In this document: positions 1 to 11,063 of the stretch, in pieces
How the letters are laid out: each line of letters starts with the position of its first letter
Numbering within the stretch: the stretch's first letter is position 1
From: Kalaharituber pfeilii
Taxonomy: Eukaryota > Ascomycota > Pezizomycetes > Pezizales > Pezizaceae
Assembly: GCA_015179045.1 (NCBI GenBank)
Contig: WHUZ01000028.1
Location: forward strand, 62,001-126,000
DNA length: 64,000 bases
Direction of reading: 5' to 3'
The notes under the pieces: generated by a model
Told to the model about the DNA's origin: nothing
What the model saw: the letters and a program-made list of their open reading frames with translations, nothing else
Databases searched by the model: none
Made by a program: the position numbers and the translations under genes

Positions 1-1974
1 GGGTGACTACAAAAATTTCATTGAATTGACTTCAAGTTAACCACAAAGCATCTAAATACATGTTAGTCTGGTTAATACATGTAGGAGGCCTACATCGCAC
101 TTTAGGTTAGAGCACCAAAATTATAGTTTCGGTAATGAGGATAGCTACCTATTTGGGAAGGATAGACATTTGAAGGTCTAGACTAACTTTGGCAGCATTA
201 TTTCCTGGGCCGTAGGATCATTGTAGTCGATCCTCTAGATCTACACGCCTACTTTTACCTACTGTACTTATATCCCTTTAGATCTAATTACTATAGCAAT
301 AAACCTTTTCAAAACAGGGAACCATTATCCACTCACCGAAGATATCTCATAATGCTGTCTTTTGCCTCTCATCTAACTGCTAATTCTCATGCTTGTTTTC
401 ATAGCAAGGTAGTGAACCTTCCTCTTTACCTATTACGTCAGTGACTATGATTCAGCGCACTTCCGGAATTAAAACAACAGCCTCCTGTAAGGCCAAATCT
501 TCATAGAAGGTGTCTGAATTGCACATGCAGGTTGGAGAAATATAGGAAAGCAACTTCTGCACCCCTTTTCACCAATTGTACAGATTTGAATGATGATCTA
601 TGGTGGTAGTTGCCCAATTATGCGTTCGAATCCTAAGCAGGTCCAAAATGGCAAGATGGCTATTTAAGACCTTGTACAAGTGCCTATGCCTTGTACAGTA
701 TTTATTCCAGAGGTCTGGAATGTTCGGTAATTGGGTACATATGTAACAAATGGTGAGCTAATATCCGGAGATACAATTTGCTGCTAGAAGTGAATTTTGA
801 TATTCAGTCTTTATACAATCCTAAAAATATAAAGCATGTTCAGACTGCTTTAAAATATAACCCTACAAATAGGAGAATATATCCTGAGCTGATTGTGGAT
901 ATAGTTATTGATAGGAAGTAGGGGTTGATAGGGATATCCATCTGTATATACCCAAGTAGGTGATTAATATACCATGTATGAGTGCTGCAGTCATGAGCTA
1001 TGAAACTCCAGAGATATAATCTTGAGCCTATTGAGATATTATATAGAAACTCCCGGAGTGCAGCAAATGTAGAATCGGACCCCTCTTTTCCTTACTGTAT
1101 TTATGTATATGTCAGTGTGGGGATGCGATATATGATACGTCATTGTACGGAGAGTAAGAACTTAGAATTGAGCGTATGACTTCCGGCCGCCAGTAACTTG
1201 TGCCGATACACTGCCGTTTGAGTACGATAGCGGAGAGCGTGCTCCGTCGGCAGAAAATTGTGGTCACTTATATTCCGGCGGTCGTGGTACCAGATTCCGG
1301 CAAATATCACAAGTTTGCTTGGCGGGGCCTTCGTTACGCGGAGACAGATGAATTCCATACCAGGAATTAAACTTGTATGTGCAATCCTTTCTCCCACTAA
1401 CTTTCGTGCTCTACAACATAGTCTCACGATGAAAAAAAAAAAATGCTGGAGGGGTTTGGGGAATGTGAAGAACTACAATGAACTGTACGCAATCCATACA
1501 GTTCGAAATTACTAGTTCTGGTGATCACCATACTACGTAGGGGCCCAACCCCCTGTTTGGTTGCAGTAGGTCGTATCAGATAGTTTAGACCTAGCATAAG
1601 TATGAATAGCCAAGGCGGGACCCGACGTAAGTGGAACTGGGGAAGTGTTTGTTTGCTACAATTTGACTCCGTACCTACAGGTATGCAGTGCAAAAAAATC
1701 GGCAACTTGATGCTACATTCTAATAAAATAAGATCCTGCGGCCACCAATGTCAAACTTGTCAAATGCCGCTATCTCTATTTTTTTTTTATAAAATCACAT
1801 AACAATTGCAGCTATTGCATTCCGAGTCTCAAGCTACTACTGCTATCATTATCACTGTCTATGCCTTGTGCTATAGCACTCAATCAGCCTACCCAAATTG
1901 TCAGAACTATGAGCAAAGTGGACCTTCTAAAGGATACCGTGGGTTTGCTCAAAATAGTCCTCCTGTAAGTGTAC
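1..1974. other. No gene recognised
   Basis: AT-rich, stop-rich sequence on both strands. The only open frames are under 100 codons, overlap each other antisense and look random. No tRNA, LINE tail or terminal-inverted-repeat structure was recognised here. Confidence 0.5.
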
Positions 1975-1982
1975 ATTTCCTT

Positions 1983-2273
1983 TAGTGAGCGGCACGAGCC
2001 GAGCCAGCTCGAGCTCAAACGAGCCAAGATCATGCTTGTGTTTTTCTTGACAGCTCGCTAAAATGCTTAGCCAGTGCAAGGTTTCATAAACTGTAAATAC
2101 CTAATATAGTAATAATTAGAGACTTGGAGCTCATTCTGACCTACCAACAACTTCGAAATGCACAATTTAGCTGATAGTAGTGAGAAAGATGAAAATTTAG
2201 CTTAGTTTAGTTTAGTTTGTCAATATTATGTATATAATCAATCCAGGCTCGAGCTAGCTCGTGCCGCTCACTA
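1983..2273. mobile_element. hAT-type MITE, copy 1
   Basis: The ends are inverted repeats beginning TAGTGAGCGGCACGAG, and the interior matches the copies at 21091-21456 and 52051-52297. This 291-bp copy lies in reverse orientation to the other two. Its flanking 8-bp duplications are degraded (about 4 of 8 bases match), so it is probably the oldest insertion of the three. It has no coding capacity, so any mobility would need a transposase encoded elsewhere. The assignment to hAT rests on the TAGNG-type terminus and on the 8-bp duplications seen at the other two copies. Confidence 0.85.
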
Positions 2274-2728
2274 AAATTTTTCCTTGCAATGCTGATGTCC
2301 ACATAGGAGTATTGTTGTAAAATAATAGCATGTACTCTGTTATTTCTATTCCAATTGGCCAAGCGTGAGGATATCATGAGCATTGAGTTCTGCCATAATA
2401 GTGGTGCAATGCGATGTTGATGTTGTGATGCAATGACAATGTCATGATGCAATGCAATAGTGTGACGCAGTTTGCTATAGCAAGCGAAATGATACATGGC
2501 TACACTCACCTCTGTTGGACAGTTCCAATTTTTGTGGGCGGAGACTACACAGTTTAGTTTCGTGTGGAATGACGCTAGCAAAACATAGAAATCGTTTGGT
2601 TGCCGTAGTTTCCACTTGAAATCTCGGTCAACCAAACAGGGCCTAAAATTGTCGGCAATCAGGTTCCGTGCATGGTCAACTCTTACACAGAGGAAGCAAA
2701 ATAAAAGAAAACATAGAGCCATGTTAGT

Positions 2729-2828
2729 TTCCGTCGCCGGGAATTGAACCCGGGTTCTGAGAGTTCCCATTCCAGTCTTTTGGACTGGATGTGAGAGTCT
2801 CAAATGCTAGCCACTACACCACAACGGA
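2729..2828 (-). tRNA. tRNA-Glu (anticodon CUC) with 28-nt intron
   Basis: Read on the minus strand, the 7-bp acceptor stem TCCGTTG pairs with CGACGGA (one G-U). A D-arm follows, then anticodon stem TGAGA/TCTCA, anticodon CTC, and T-arm CCGGG-TTCAATT-CCCGG. A 28-nt intron interrupts the anticodon loop after position 37, the standard site for nuclear tRNA introns, and contains its own CCAGTC/GACTGG hairpin. The discriminator base is A. T-rich runs just downstream (TTTTCTTTTATTTT) would serve as the Pol III terminator. The mature length is 72 nt. All arms pair, so it appears functional. Confidence 0.9.
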
Positions 2829-3700
2829 GTTTGTGATATCTCTGAGAAGCCGCGTGGACACCATAAGCGATTAGCTCGGTTGCACTAGTGAAATCCTCTG
2901 CTCTTTATTTTGAAACGGTTCAAAACGGCGCTGTTCCTCGGACTTCATGCCCATGGTTGCGTGTTGAGACGACGTAAGTACCTGTGCAACCTGTTGGAGA
3001 ATTGCTCATATCTCAGTATTACGAGGTAGTTACATCGAAAAAGACCATTACGCCTGAACTCTCATCAAGCGTCCAGGCACCATACACACCGTCAACTAAA
3101 ATATGCATCACGTTGCAATCTACCGACTATGACTTGTTCACCGACAAATAAAGCACAGGCATGTAATGCCTATGCGTTACGTGGATATGCTTGCCCTGCC
3201 ATGGCGGACAGCGAAAACGGTGGATATGCGATGAGTCAGCAGCAAGCCGCGCTGGGTCTGCTTTATGAGACTGCATAGTGTATGTAGTTACTTACCTGAT
3301 GCAGGATGTTCCCATTCAAGTATTCATGTAACGCCACTACTGAGCTGCTAAACTTGTAGCAGTGTCTGCCATTCCTACTAGGGCCATCGCATCGCCACCA
3401 GCAGTCACACAGCCAGCAACACACGAGAAGTGTTCAAGTTGTAATCCTCAGCCTGGCCCTGTCTTCTCCCTTGCCGCTGCAGCATACCACGCCCCCCTCT
3501 CCCAACCCTCAATCGTCTCCAAATCCCTCAGCACGTATACATAGAAGGTACCGTGATAGCTTCCGCTCTCTTCTCTGCGACTGTACTTGCGCACGTCGCA
3601 GGAGAACTTATCAAGGGACACTTTGAGCAGTAGGAGAGCAGACTTCTCATCAAAAAAAAACACATCACACTGTGGCCACCCTCCTCAACCACGCAATTCC
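2829..3700. other. Intergenic region upstream of the 3701-5662 gene
   Basis: No supported gene. The short open frames here are not protein-like. The pyrimidine-rich stretch around 3480-3660, just before the ATG at 3701, is the probable 5' UTR/promoter region of the downstream gene. Confidence 0.35.
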
Positions 3701-5662
3701 ATGCCTTCGTCAGCATCTTTTCCTCCCTGGTCGGAGGAGCGCCCTGTCCCCGCCCCAAACACCCTTCCCCTGCCCCCGCCTTCTCGACCAGATGGACGTA
3801 CGTTCAGTACGAGAGGCAATCTCAAGTGGTACACCACCAACCTTGGCGTGGCCCGCGGGGACCTCCTTGCGCTGCGATGCCTCACCACCGTATCCCACCA
3901 CCCCACAAATCTCGCCATAGGTCTACGTGCGGAGGCTGCAAAAGTCAGCCTTTGGACCAACGTAGGAAGGCGCGTTCTGGGGACTTTATGTGCATGTGCA
4001 GTCACCGCTGAACCCGCGCTCGAGCACGAAGCCAACGAACTCTGGGCCTGGGCCCAGTTCAGGCCGCAGCGGGGTTGGGAGTCTTTCAGAGACTCGGCGT
4101 CCAAATTGTCCAGCAATCAACAAACGTCGTTCAGAAACGTGTTTGGGAAATTGTGCTTTGGGAACGGTTGGGACGGAGAACGACGACGTAAGAGCCCTGG
4201 AACGGATGCTACACGGAGCAGAAGAAAAAGGCCAGAGGTGGTGAATTTTGATCCGGGCGTTACAGGATGGATTTTATGGAGCATTATCATCAATAGATGG
4301 GCCAGGGCACGGAATACAGGCAACATTCGCGGTCGTACGGAGGCTGCCGGAGATACTCCGCAGCTCACTGTCAATGAGGAGCTGGTTAATGCAGAGGAAG
4401 GAGAGGCGATTTTCAACGAGGCGAAAAGCAATTTGGACTTTGAGGGCAATGGGACTAAGCATGACGATGATGCGCATACTGCCCATGTTCCAGGCCCCCC
4501 TCGCCGCCGCCGTCACCGGTATTCCCCCTACACTCGCTCCGCCGGTTCTACTGCAGAGTCACTGCGCCGCAAGCGACCAAGAAAGCAGCTCCGCAGCCGC
4601 TCCCGCATTGTGCTTCGGGGCAGAGAAGACATAGGTTTGCTACACCAGGACCTAGCCACCAGCTCCGGCAAGATCTCAAGGGTGCGGGAGAAGGAAAAGC
4701 AAGGCGCTCAAACACCCGACCACGATGCATGGGACGATTATGGTGACGGTGATGTAACTGACATGGATTGGGAGGACCCCGGAGCAGAAGAGTGCGGAGG
4801 GTATAGAATGAGCTCTAGACGTGCGTGGCATAGAAGTCGTAGTGGGGAGAGATTGAGAATGAGCCTCAGGAGGAGCACGAGACTGCGAGGTACGAGGACG
4901 AGACGGCGCAGCAGCATTGCAAGTGTGCGAGATTCAGACTTTGAAAATGAACACGATGCTTCGGAAGATCATGATGGAGAGGATATTATGAAGGTTGAAG
5001 GTCAGCCGAGCTTCGGCAGAGAAAGGTTCGTTAATAATTGGACGCAGAGCGGGACCGTCATAGTTCTAGACGCGGACTCCGATAGTGAATCGACTACCTC
5101 GGAGAACAGCCCATGTCAACATGACAGAGGCGGCGATAGCCCACTTGCCGCTACGGAAGATAATATGGAAGTGGAGGCCTCTGATACTATTATCACTCTC
5201 GATAGGCCCTTGGACAAGCGTGCACTCACCAAACCAGATACAATTGATGATACAGAGAATGCAGGGAACGAGAGCAGTCCACCACCGGTTGTTAGCCCTT
5301 CCCTGGCAGAATACCGAATGAACGTTGAATTCGAACAAAACCGAGACCAGATAATGCAGCCCGGATCGCACTCACGGCCGCAGCCACACTTGCAGCGCCA
5401 GGAAGCCGCACACGGTCAAGCGCAAACGAGTGCAAACATGCATAGGATAAGCAGAATTCAAGGTACAGCAGCTACAAGCTGTAGCAGTTGTCATACGGAT
5501 CGATTTGAGCACTCCGGAGTTCCGCCCTGTCACCATACTTTGCCGCTTTGGGCGCAAATCATGTTCTTGAAGCTTCCCGGAGAGGAGGGATATGATGATG
5601 CGGCGGAGTGCATGTGCAGTCAAACGTTGCACAGCGGTTGGGGGAATCTGTGTTTCGCTTGA
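3701..5662 (+). CDS. Hypothetical low-complexity, basic/acidic protein
   Basis: A long intron-less open frame. The frame is open upstream to 3587 but has no ATG there, so the first ATG (3701, MPSSASFPPW) is taken as start, giving 653 residues. I recognise no domain. The N-terminal 160 residues are proline-rich, then mixed. The middle is strongly basic, with Arg-rich runs such as RRRRHRYSP and RRSTRLRGTRTRRR, resembling nuclear-localisation or nucleic-acid-binding tracts. These alternate with acidic tracts (DDYGDGDVTDMDWED, DADSDSES). The C-terminus has Cys/His clusters (CSSCHTDRF, PPCHHT) with no clear zinc-finger spacing. The composition suggests an intrinsically disordered nuclear protein. 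Unrecognised introns could change the model. A run of more than 650 codons without a stop supports its being real. Confidence 0.55.
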   Translation: MPSSASFPPWSEERPVPAPNTLPLPPPSRPDGRTFSTRGNLKWYTTNLGVARGDLLALRCLTTVSHHPTNLAIGLRAEAAKVSLWTNVGRRVLGTLCACAVTAEPALEHEANELWAWAQFRPQRGWESFRDSASKLSSNQQTSFRNVFGKLCFGNGWDGERRRKSPGTDATRSRRKRPEVVNFDPGVTGWILWSIIINRWARARNTGNIRGRTEAAGDTPQLTVNEELVNAEEGEAIFNEAKSNLDFEGNGTKHDDDAHTAHVPGPPRRRRHRYSPYTRSAGSTAESLRRKRPRKQLRSRSRIVLRGREDIGLLHQDLATSSGKISRVREKEKQGAQTPDHDAWDDYGDGDVTDMDWEDPGAEECGGYRMSSRRAWHRSRSGERLRMSLRRSTRLRGTRTRRRSSIASVRDSDFENEHDASEDHDGEDIMKVEGQPSFGRERFVNNWTQSGTVIVLDADSDSESTTSENSPCQHDRGGDSPLAATEDNMEVEASDTIITLDRPLDKRALTKPDTIDDTENAGNESSPPPVVSPSLAEYRMNVEFEQNRDQIMQPGSHSRPQPHLQRQEAAHGQAQTSANMHRISRIQGTAATSCSSCHTDRFEHSGVPPCHHTLPLWAQIMFLKLPGEEGYDDAAECMCSQTLHSGWGNLCFA

Positions 5663-7398
5663 CCGCAAACGGGAATTCATTTAAACGGCAACTGTGGAGA
5701 CAAAGCATGGTATCCGCTGCGATACATATAAATAATGAGCATTTGTCAACTTTTCGTTTTTTATATTTTCTTGCGTTCTGTTCCGGACCAAAAGAAGGGT
5801 TTCTTTCTTTCTTTTCTATTTTTGCTCCTTGGATGGATAGGCAAACGCAGACGCAGAGCAGGGCAGGGCGGGGAGCATACATTTAAGGGAGTCAAGAGGT
5901 CAAGGTCCCGACTTCTTGCAAGTGGACCTAGCTAAAACTAAAAATTTTCTTTCAAAGCACGCCTACAGTCCTACCTTAATTGCGTTTAGAGTTTAACTTC
6001 GCCTCGATATAGTTTCCCACAAATATAGGCATGTAATGTCGTTTTGGCGGAGCTTGTAGTGGTTGGATGTCCGTCGCTGGATGCGGCTTGGCATCGGAGT
6101 TACTTCTTACTCGATCAGTGAAATGTTCCTCTCGTCACCAACCTCCACGGACTTCTTGGTGCTGTCCACCTTCCCCCCGTCTTTGGCTGCAGCCTTCGAC
6201 TCTTCCTCCATTAGTATCCTCAGCCCCCTCCGCGTGCATCCAGTATGCCACAGCCTGCTCCGCTTCCGGCCGCTTCAAAGCTTACAGCCTCACTCTGTAC
6301 ATCGTCCTTCCTACCATTTCCATTCCCTTTCCGGTCAGCACGCAGATTGGCGAGCCCTCTCATCCTTTTTGCCCCGATGCCTGCTGCCCCTGCTCTCCGA
6401 AACTTGAAGTATAATTGACAGTCCACAGGATTTTGCTGCTCTATTCCGCTCTTGCGCTATACCGTCTCTTTAAATATACCCTTCCCTGGTTTTGCGCTGT
6501 AAGCATCTTGGCGACGAGAAGCTTGCACTCCAGCGTTCTACTCTCTGCTCTCTGACACATTTCTCCGTCGCCTAGCTGGTCGCCGTGCTGTTCCCCCAGA
6601 TCCCTCTATAGCTACTCCGTATGCCATTTCATGAAGGGAGCTAAGCAACAAGGTTCTACGGAAAACGTTAGTTAAAAAGCGTGCAGGAGGGTCGGGCGTT
6701 CTTGGCATGTCAGCCGGGTTGCATTGGGAAAGGAGGGCAGCAGAAGATTAGTTCATCGGAACCAGCAGTGCAGATGTATTTTGGAACTATCGAGGTGAGA
6801 TGGGAAGTTTTATTTGCGCTCGCTCGATATGTTGGGAATGCTTTACTCTGCGTTCCGGCCGGTTTTTGTCTCCGCACAGCTCATTTAATGAGGAATGTCA
6901 GTTTGTCCGGAGACTTAAAAATCTGGATACCAGTTTTGGCAAAACGCGCTTATGAATCGTTTCTTTATGTCCCTCCTTTTAAAGAATTTGTGATTGCAAC
7001 GTGATTTTACTTCAGTTGGTTTGACGAAAGGTAGCTTTCACGTGAGGGTTGTGCCCGGACAGTCACTCCACAGAAAGCGGATAGGAACAAGAGGAGAAAG
7101 GTAGCGCAAGGTTGGTTTGAGCCTGTGGTCACTTGGCAAGAGTATACTACGGAACGTTGGTTTCACCAGCAATATCACAAGATTTATTCTCCCACTAATA
7201 AACATCTCTCAAATCTATGTAAAAGAAATCAGAAAAGCCCGACACTAACCAGGAGGAAAGTAAAAAGGAGCGGAAAAACAAACACAAGGGCGCAGTACAA
7301 AAACAGACAAGAGACAACTTCCACAAGAGACCAAGACCAAAAAGACACGGCTATACTACTCGAAATCCAACCCGAAAACTACCTTTTTTCCCGCCGAC
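5663..7398. other. Convergent intergenic region, no gene recognised
   Basis: This lies between the 3' ends of the 3701-5662 gene and the minus-strand 7399-9219 gene. Two overlapping 115-codon frames at 6063-6414 are CT-rich and lack conserved-looking protein features, so I do not call them. Both 3' UTRs must lie here. Confidence 0.4.
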
Positions 7399-9219
7399 TT
7401 AAAGAGGAACGACACCGTTGTTCTTGAGCTTGTCAAAACCGATCTTCTTGACATCACAGCCGCAGTCAAGACCCTTCCACAAGCCCTTGACGTCAAGGCG
7501 AACCACCTTCAACAAGTCATCGACCTTGATGTTAAGCTTCACGCACAAGTCAAGAATGGTGATGTTCAACTTCACGAGGATAGCACCAATGATCTTGAGA
7601 TCGCAAACCTTAAGAAGGTCACCGACAGTCTTGACGTTGAGCTGGATAAGGAGGTCATCGATGGTCTTGATGTTGAGCTGAACGAGGAGGGCGGCGAGGT
7701 CACAGCCAAGGATCTTGATCAGGACGGAGAGGGTTATGTTGAGGTCCTTGAGGAGGACACCAAGGCAGATGTTGAGGTCCTTCAACAAGACGGCAAGAGT
7801 GATGTTCAAGTCCTTAAGGAGAACGGCCAAGGTGATGTTAAGCGACTTGAGGAGGACAGCAAGCGTGATGTTCAGATCCTTGAGGAGCACGGCAAGGGTG
7901 ATGTTGAGCTCCTTGAGCAGAATAGCAATGGTGATGTTAAGTTGGGCGCAGAGTTCACCGATGCTAATGTTGAGCTGGACGAGGAGATCCTTGAGCGATA
8001 TCTTGAGGCAGGCAAGGAGCCCAGAAAGGGTCAGCTTGAGCTCGACCAGGAGGCCGCTGAGATTGATGTCAAGGTCGATGAGGAGTTTGCCCAGGCTTAT
8101 GTCGAGTTTAACCAAGAGGCCGTTGAGGTCACAGTCGAGATCGCCAAGCAGAACCAAGAGAGAGATGTTCAGCTCCTTGAGAAGGCCGCCAATGTTGATG
8201 TCAAGTTTGACCAAGAGGTCACCGAGGGAGATGTTGAGGTCGACGAGGAGCTGGCCGAGGGTGATGTCAAGTTTGACAAGGAGGTCCTGGAGAGTCCAGC
8301 CAAGCTTGGACAGGAACACTTTCAAGTCAACCTTGAGGAGAATGTCGGTCAATTTGATGTTAAGCTTAGCGCACAGCTCCACCAGGGACAAATCAAGTTC
8401 GGCAATGATGCTGAGAAGTGGGTCGAGACCGATGAGATCAACACATTCGTCCCAAGTAGAGACACCAAGTACGGCGAGGAGGCCATCGACGGAGACAATG
8501 TTAAGGCGGACAAGTAACTCATGGAGCTCGATGTGAAGGTGGACCAATAAGCCCTTGAGGTCGAGCTTCAAAATGACGAGGAGGTCCTCGAGGCAAGCGA
8601 GCTTATCATCGACGAGGAAGTCGATGAGAGTGTTGACACTGATCTGCTTGAGGAGAACCTCAATGCTGATGCACTCAAGCTTCACAAGCAGCTCTGGAAG
8701 AGTGATATTAATCTTAATCAGAAGATCGTGCAGGCTGATGTTGAGCTTCACAAGGAGGACATCAAGGCTAACGTGCAGCTTCACAAGCAGGGAAGGAAGG
8801 CAGAGAATGTCAATCTTGGCCAAAAGGCTATCAATGTCGGTGATCTGGAACTTGTCGAAGAACTGCTCGAGGCTGTCAATGTGATGTTTGTCCAACAGGT
8901 CGTCTACGTTGCCTGGAGTGATCTTGTCCTTGGGTAAATCGAGACCCTTACCCTTACCCTTACCCTTGTTGGGGACGGGCTCATCATCGTCGGAGTCGGG
9001 GTCACTATCATAGCCATCGTCATTCTTTGGGGAGGGGGACTTCTTGCCGCCCTTCTTGTCATCGCACTCTAGGTCTGTGACGGACGGGAGGGATCGAGCG
9101 ACTGAGCGATGGCCGGAGTGTGGCACGGCGACACCGGCATGGTTGGCGTGTGGGGCTGCGAGGACCGGCGACAGGGCGGCCAGGGAGAGGAGGAGGAAGG
9201 CTGCGTTCTTGTGATGCAT
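7399..9219 (-). CDS. Secreted protein of 11-residue hydrophobic repeats (unknown function)
   Basis: A 606-residue protein. Residues 1-21 form a clear signal peptide (MHHKNAAF, hydrophobic core LLLSLAALSPVLA). A linker of about 100 residues follows, rich in Lys, Asp, Ser and Gly (acidic run DSDPDSDDDEP, then four GK pairs). From about residue 125 to 580 the protein is a near-continuous array of 11-residue units, consensus L-x-x-LLVKLNIS or LAVLLKDLNIT. Units around 470-520 are almost identical. About a dozen NIS/NIT sequons suggest heavy N-glycosylation, and about 15 Cys are scattered through the repeats. The unit length is unlike the 24-residue LRR or the 33-residue ankyrin; an amphipathic hendecad helix or short-rung solenoid is possible. 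I know no named family. It may be a cell-wall or extracellular-matrix protein (inference). The ATG at 9219 gives the signal peptide directly, and the frame is intact. Confidence 0.8.
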   Translation of the reverse strand: MHHKNAAFLLLSLAALSPVLAAPHANHAGVAVPHSGHRSVARSLPSVTDLECDDKKGGKKSPSPKNDDGYDSDPDSDDDEPVPNKGKGKGKGLDLPKDKITPGNVDDLLDKHHIDSLEQFFDKFQITDIDSLLAKIDILCLPSLLVKLHVSLDVLLVKLNISLHDLLIKINITLPELLVKLECISIEVLLKQISVNTLIDFLVDDKLACLEDLLVILKLDLKGLLVHLHIELHELLVRLNIVSVDGLLAVLGVSTWDECVDLIGLDPLLSIIAELDLSLVELCAKLNIKLTDILLKVDLKVFLSKLGWTLQDLLVKLDITLGQLLVDLNISLGDLLVKLDINIGGLLKELNISLLVLLGDLDCDLNGLLVKLDISLGKLLIDLDINLSGLLVELKLTLSGLLACLKISLKDLLVQLNISIGELCAQLNITIAILLKELNITLAVLLKDLNITLAVLLKSLNITLAVLLKDLNITLAVLLKDLNICLGVLLKDLNITLSVLIKILGCDLAALLVQLNIKTIDDLLIQLNVKTVGDLLKVCDLKIIGAILVKLNITILDLCVKLNIKVDDLLKVVRLDVKGLWKGLDCGCDVKKIGFDKLKNNGVVPL

Positions 9220-10958
9220 TGTGCTGCAATTAAGGAATTAAGGATTAATATGAAGTGTTAACTATGGGCAAAAGAGTGTGTATAGAGAACGACGGTGGTG
9301 TCAGAAACGAGAGACTAGAGAATGAGAGACGGAGGGAGAGAGGCAGTCGACACACGACTTTGAGGAGTGACTGGTGAGTGAGGATGGAAAGAAGTCTGGG
9401 AGGGATTGGCGACGGATATTTATCTATGATCATGGCGACGGGAGACAGGAGAGATACAGGGGGCAGTGTTGTGCAGAATTTAGCCATGCAGAGGCGAGCG
9501 CTGGCTGCCCGATTGTGTGGACTTGAGCAGTGTCTACCGGAGATGAATGGCGATCGGGGCTCGTGAGGGATGGGCCCTTGTGCTAATGCCGTCTTGCCTG
9601 TTGGGAACCTGGCTGGCCCCTGTAGAGTATTCAGTGCCGTTGGCTGCGCGCGCCCTGGCGGGCATCCATCGGTGGTGCGTGGATGGTCTCTTGGCATGCA
9701 TACCCATGGGCATGAGGGGGCGCCACACAAGATGTCGACCCATGCCCCTTGAGGCTCCTCACGATAGCGTGCAGCTCTTTTTGGAAGCGGGAATTTTTGC
9801 TTCATCTCGGAACTGCGGCTGGAAACCTTCTCGCACTGCATCAGGGACTGAGAGTGGAAATTTTATTACACAACTTTACACCTGCCACGCTCCGAACGTA
9901 ATACCGTGCAGAGCTCCCATCACAGGCGTGTCAGCATGCTGCATCTGGCAACTACCAAACTCGGTAACTGCACGTTGTATACGGGCCCCTTTAATTACTC
10001 CTAACGCATAGCCAATGGCCGAGCTGTAAACAAAGAGACAAAAATAAAGTAAACCGTAGAGTCGGAACCTCAGAAGAGGATACAATTTTCAACCGTACCT
10101 GCAGACGCCAACGACTCGGGCGAGCATATGCAGCTTCCTCTGCAGAAAATCCGTTTGCTGCCGCATTCCTGAGCTATATGTATCGTTTACAAGCCTAGCT
10201 CTGGAGGGCAAAATATTTACACCTCCAGGGAGGTACTACTGTTCTGTAACGCCGTATGTGCCGCACCTTTGTCATATTCCCTATTAGGACGGTGGACTTG
10301 CCACTAACCGTACCATTTAAGCTTTTTGTATGTAACTTGTGTTCATTGGATTCCAGCTCTCTTGATGCATGCAGTGGAACATCGCGCGAGGCCAATCATA
10401 GAGATCCAACGCTGTTGTTGTAGGTACACAAGCCAAGGAGGATAGATGTTCACCTCCTACTACTAGGTTGTACGATGTAAGTTGTAGGTAACAGAGAAAG
10501 CGATGGTAACACGAGCTATGTGAATCTTTTATCACATTCATCGCAGTAACATTAAGCTTCCAATATTAATGATTCAAACGTGGAAACTTCCGCTTCAAGG
10601 CCCGCTGCAACAATTTAATTTGAAAATGAAAAGCCAAAAAACGAAACCATTGAAACTCCCCAAGCCAGGCCAAAAACCCAACAATCTTTCTGGCCAGGAA
10701 CGTCACCGGTATTGTCCCTTACTTCCATAACACAACGTTTCCGCCCCCAACTTCCCCTGAGCAAAAACCCAGGACAGAGCCCCGGCACCCGGATGAGCTA
10801 TGCCAATAATGGCAAGGTCTCAGCCACAGAAACAATGGGGCACCTGGGATGTTGTGATCACTATTTTAGCATAGTGCAAGGGTACGTGCGTTGGAGATCT
10901 TCGAGACCCCCTCCCCTGAGTCAGTTGGGAAGATTTCAAGCCACCAGATTACGGAGAT
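9220..10958. other. Upstream region of the secreted repeat gene; no other gene recognised
   Basis: It contains the promoter/5' UTR of the minus-strand gene ending at 9219. Open frames at 9245-10011 overlap on both strands and carry no recognisable features. No repeat family was identified until the hairpin at 10959. Confidence 0.4.
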
Positions 10959-11063
10959 ACAGTGATCCGTTAAAAGTCTTGGGGATTAGGCAATAGGCGA
11001 TATCATACTGGGGTAAAGTGTATCATGCAAGCCTAATCCCCAAGACTTTTTACGGATCACTGT
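10959..11063. mobile_element. 105-bp hairpin MITE
   Basis: Two 33-bp inverted arms begin ACAGTGATCCG and end GGGGATTAGGC, with one mismatch, and enclose about 39 bp of spacer. The CAGTGATCCG terminus after a left-flanking TA resembles Tc1/mariner/pogo elements. The right flank reads TT, so a TA duplication is not intact. Non-coding. Confidence 0.75.

Noticed and set aside
3587..3700. N-terminal extension of the 3701-5662 gene from a TTG codon
   Set aside because: No ATG in the extension; it is pyrimidine-rich and looks like 5' UTR.
6063..6414. Two overlapping frames of about 115 codons
   Set aside because: Same DNA read in two frames; Ser/Pro/Leu-rich from CT-rich sequence; no supporting feature.
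7715..8536. 273-codon plus-strand open frame rich in Arg/Ser
   Set aside because: Antisense shadow of the 11-residue repeat array of the secreted protein; the repeat period keeps the opposite strand open.
8940..8970. CCCTTA repeats resembling telomere sequence
   Set aside because: They encode the GKGKGK run of the secreted protein and are only about four units; not a telomere.
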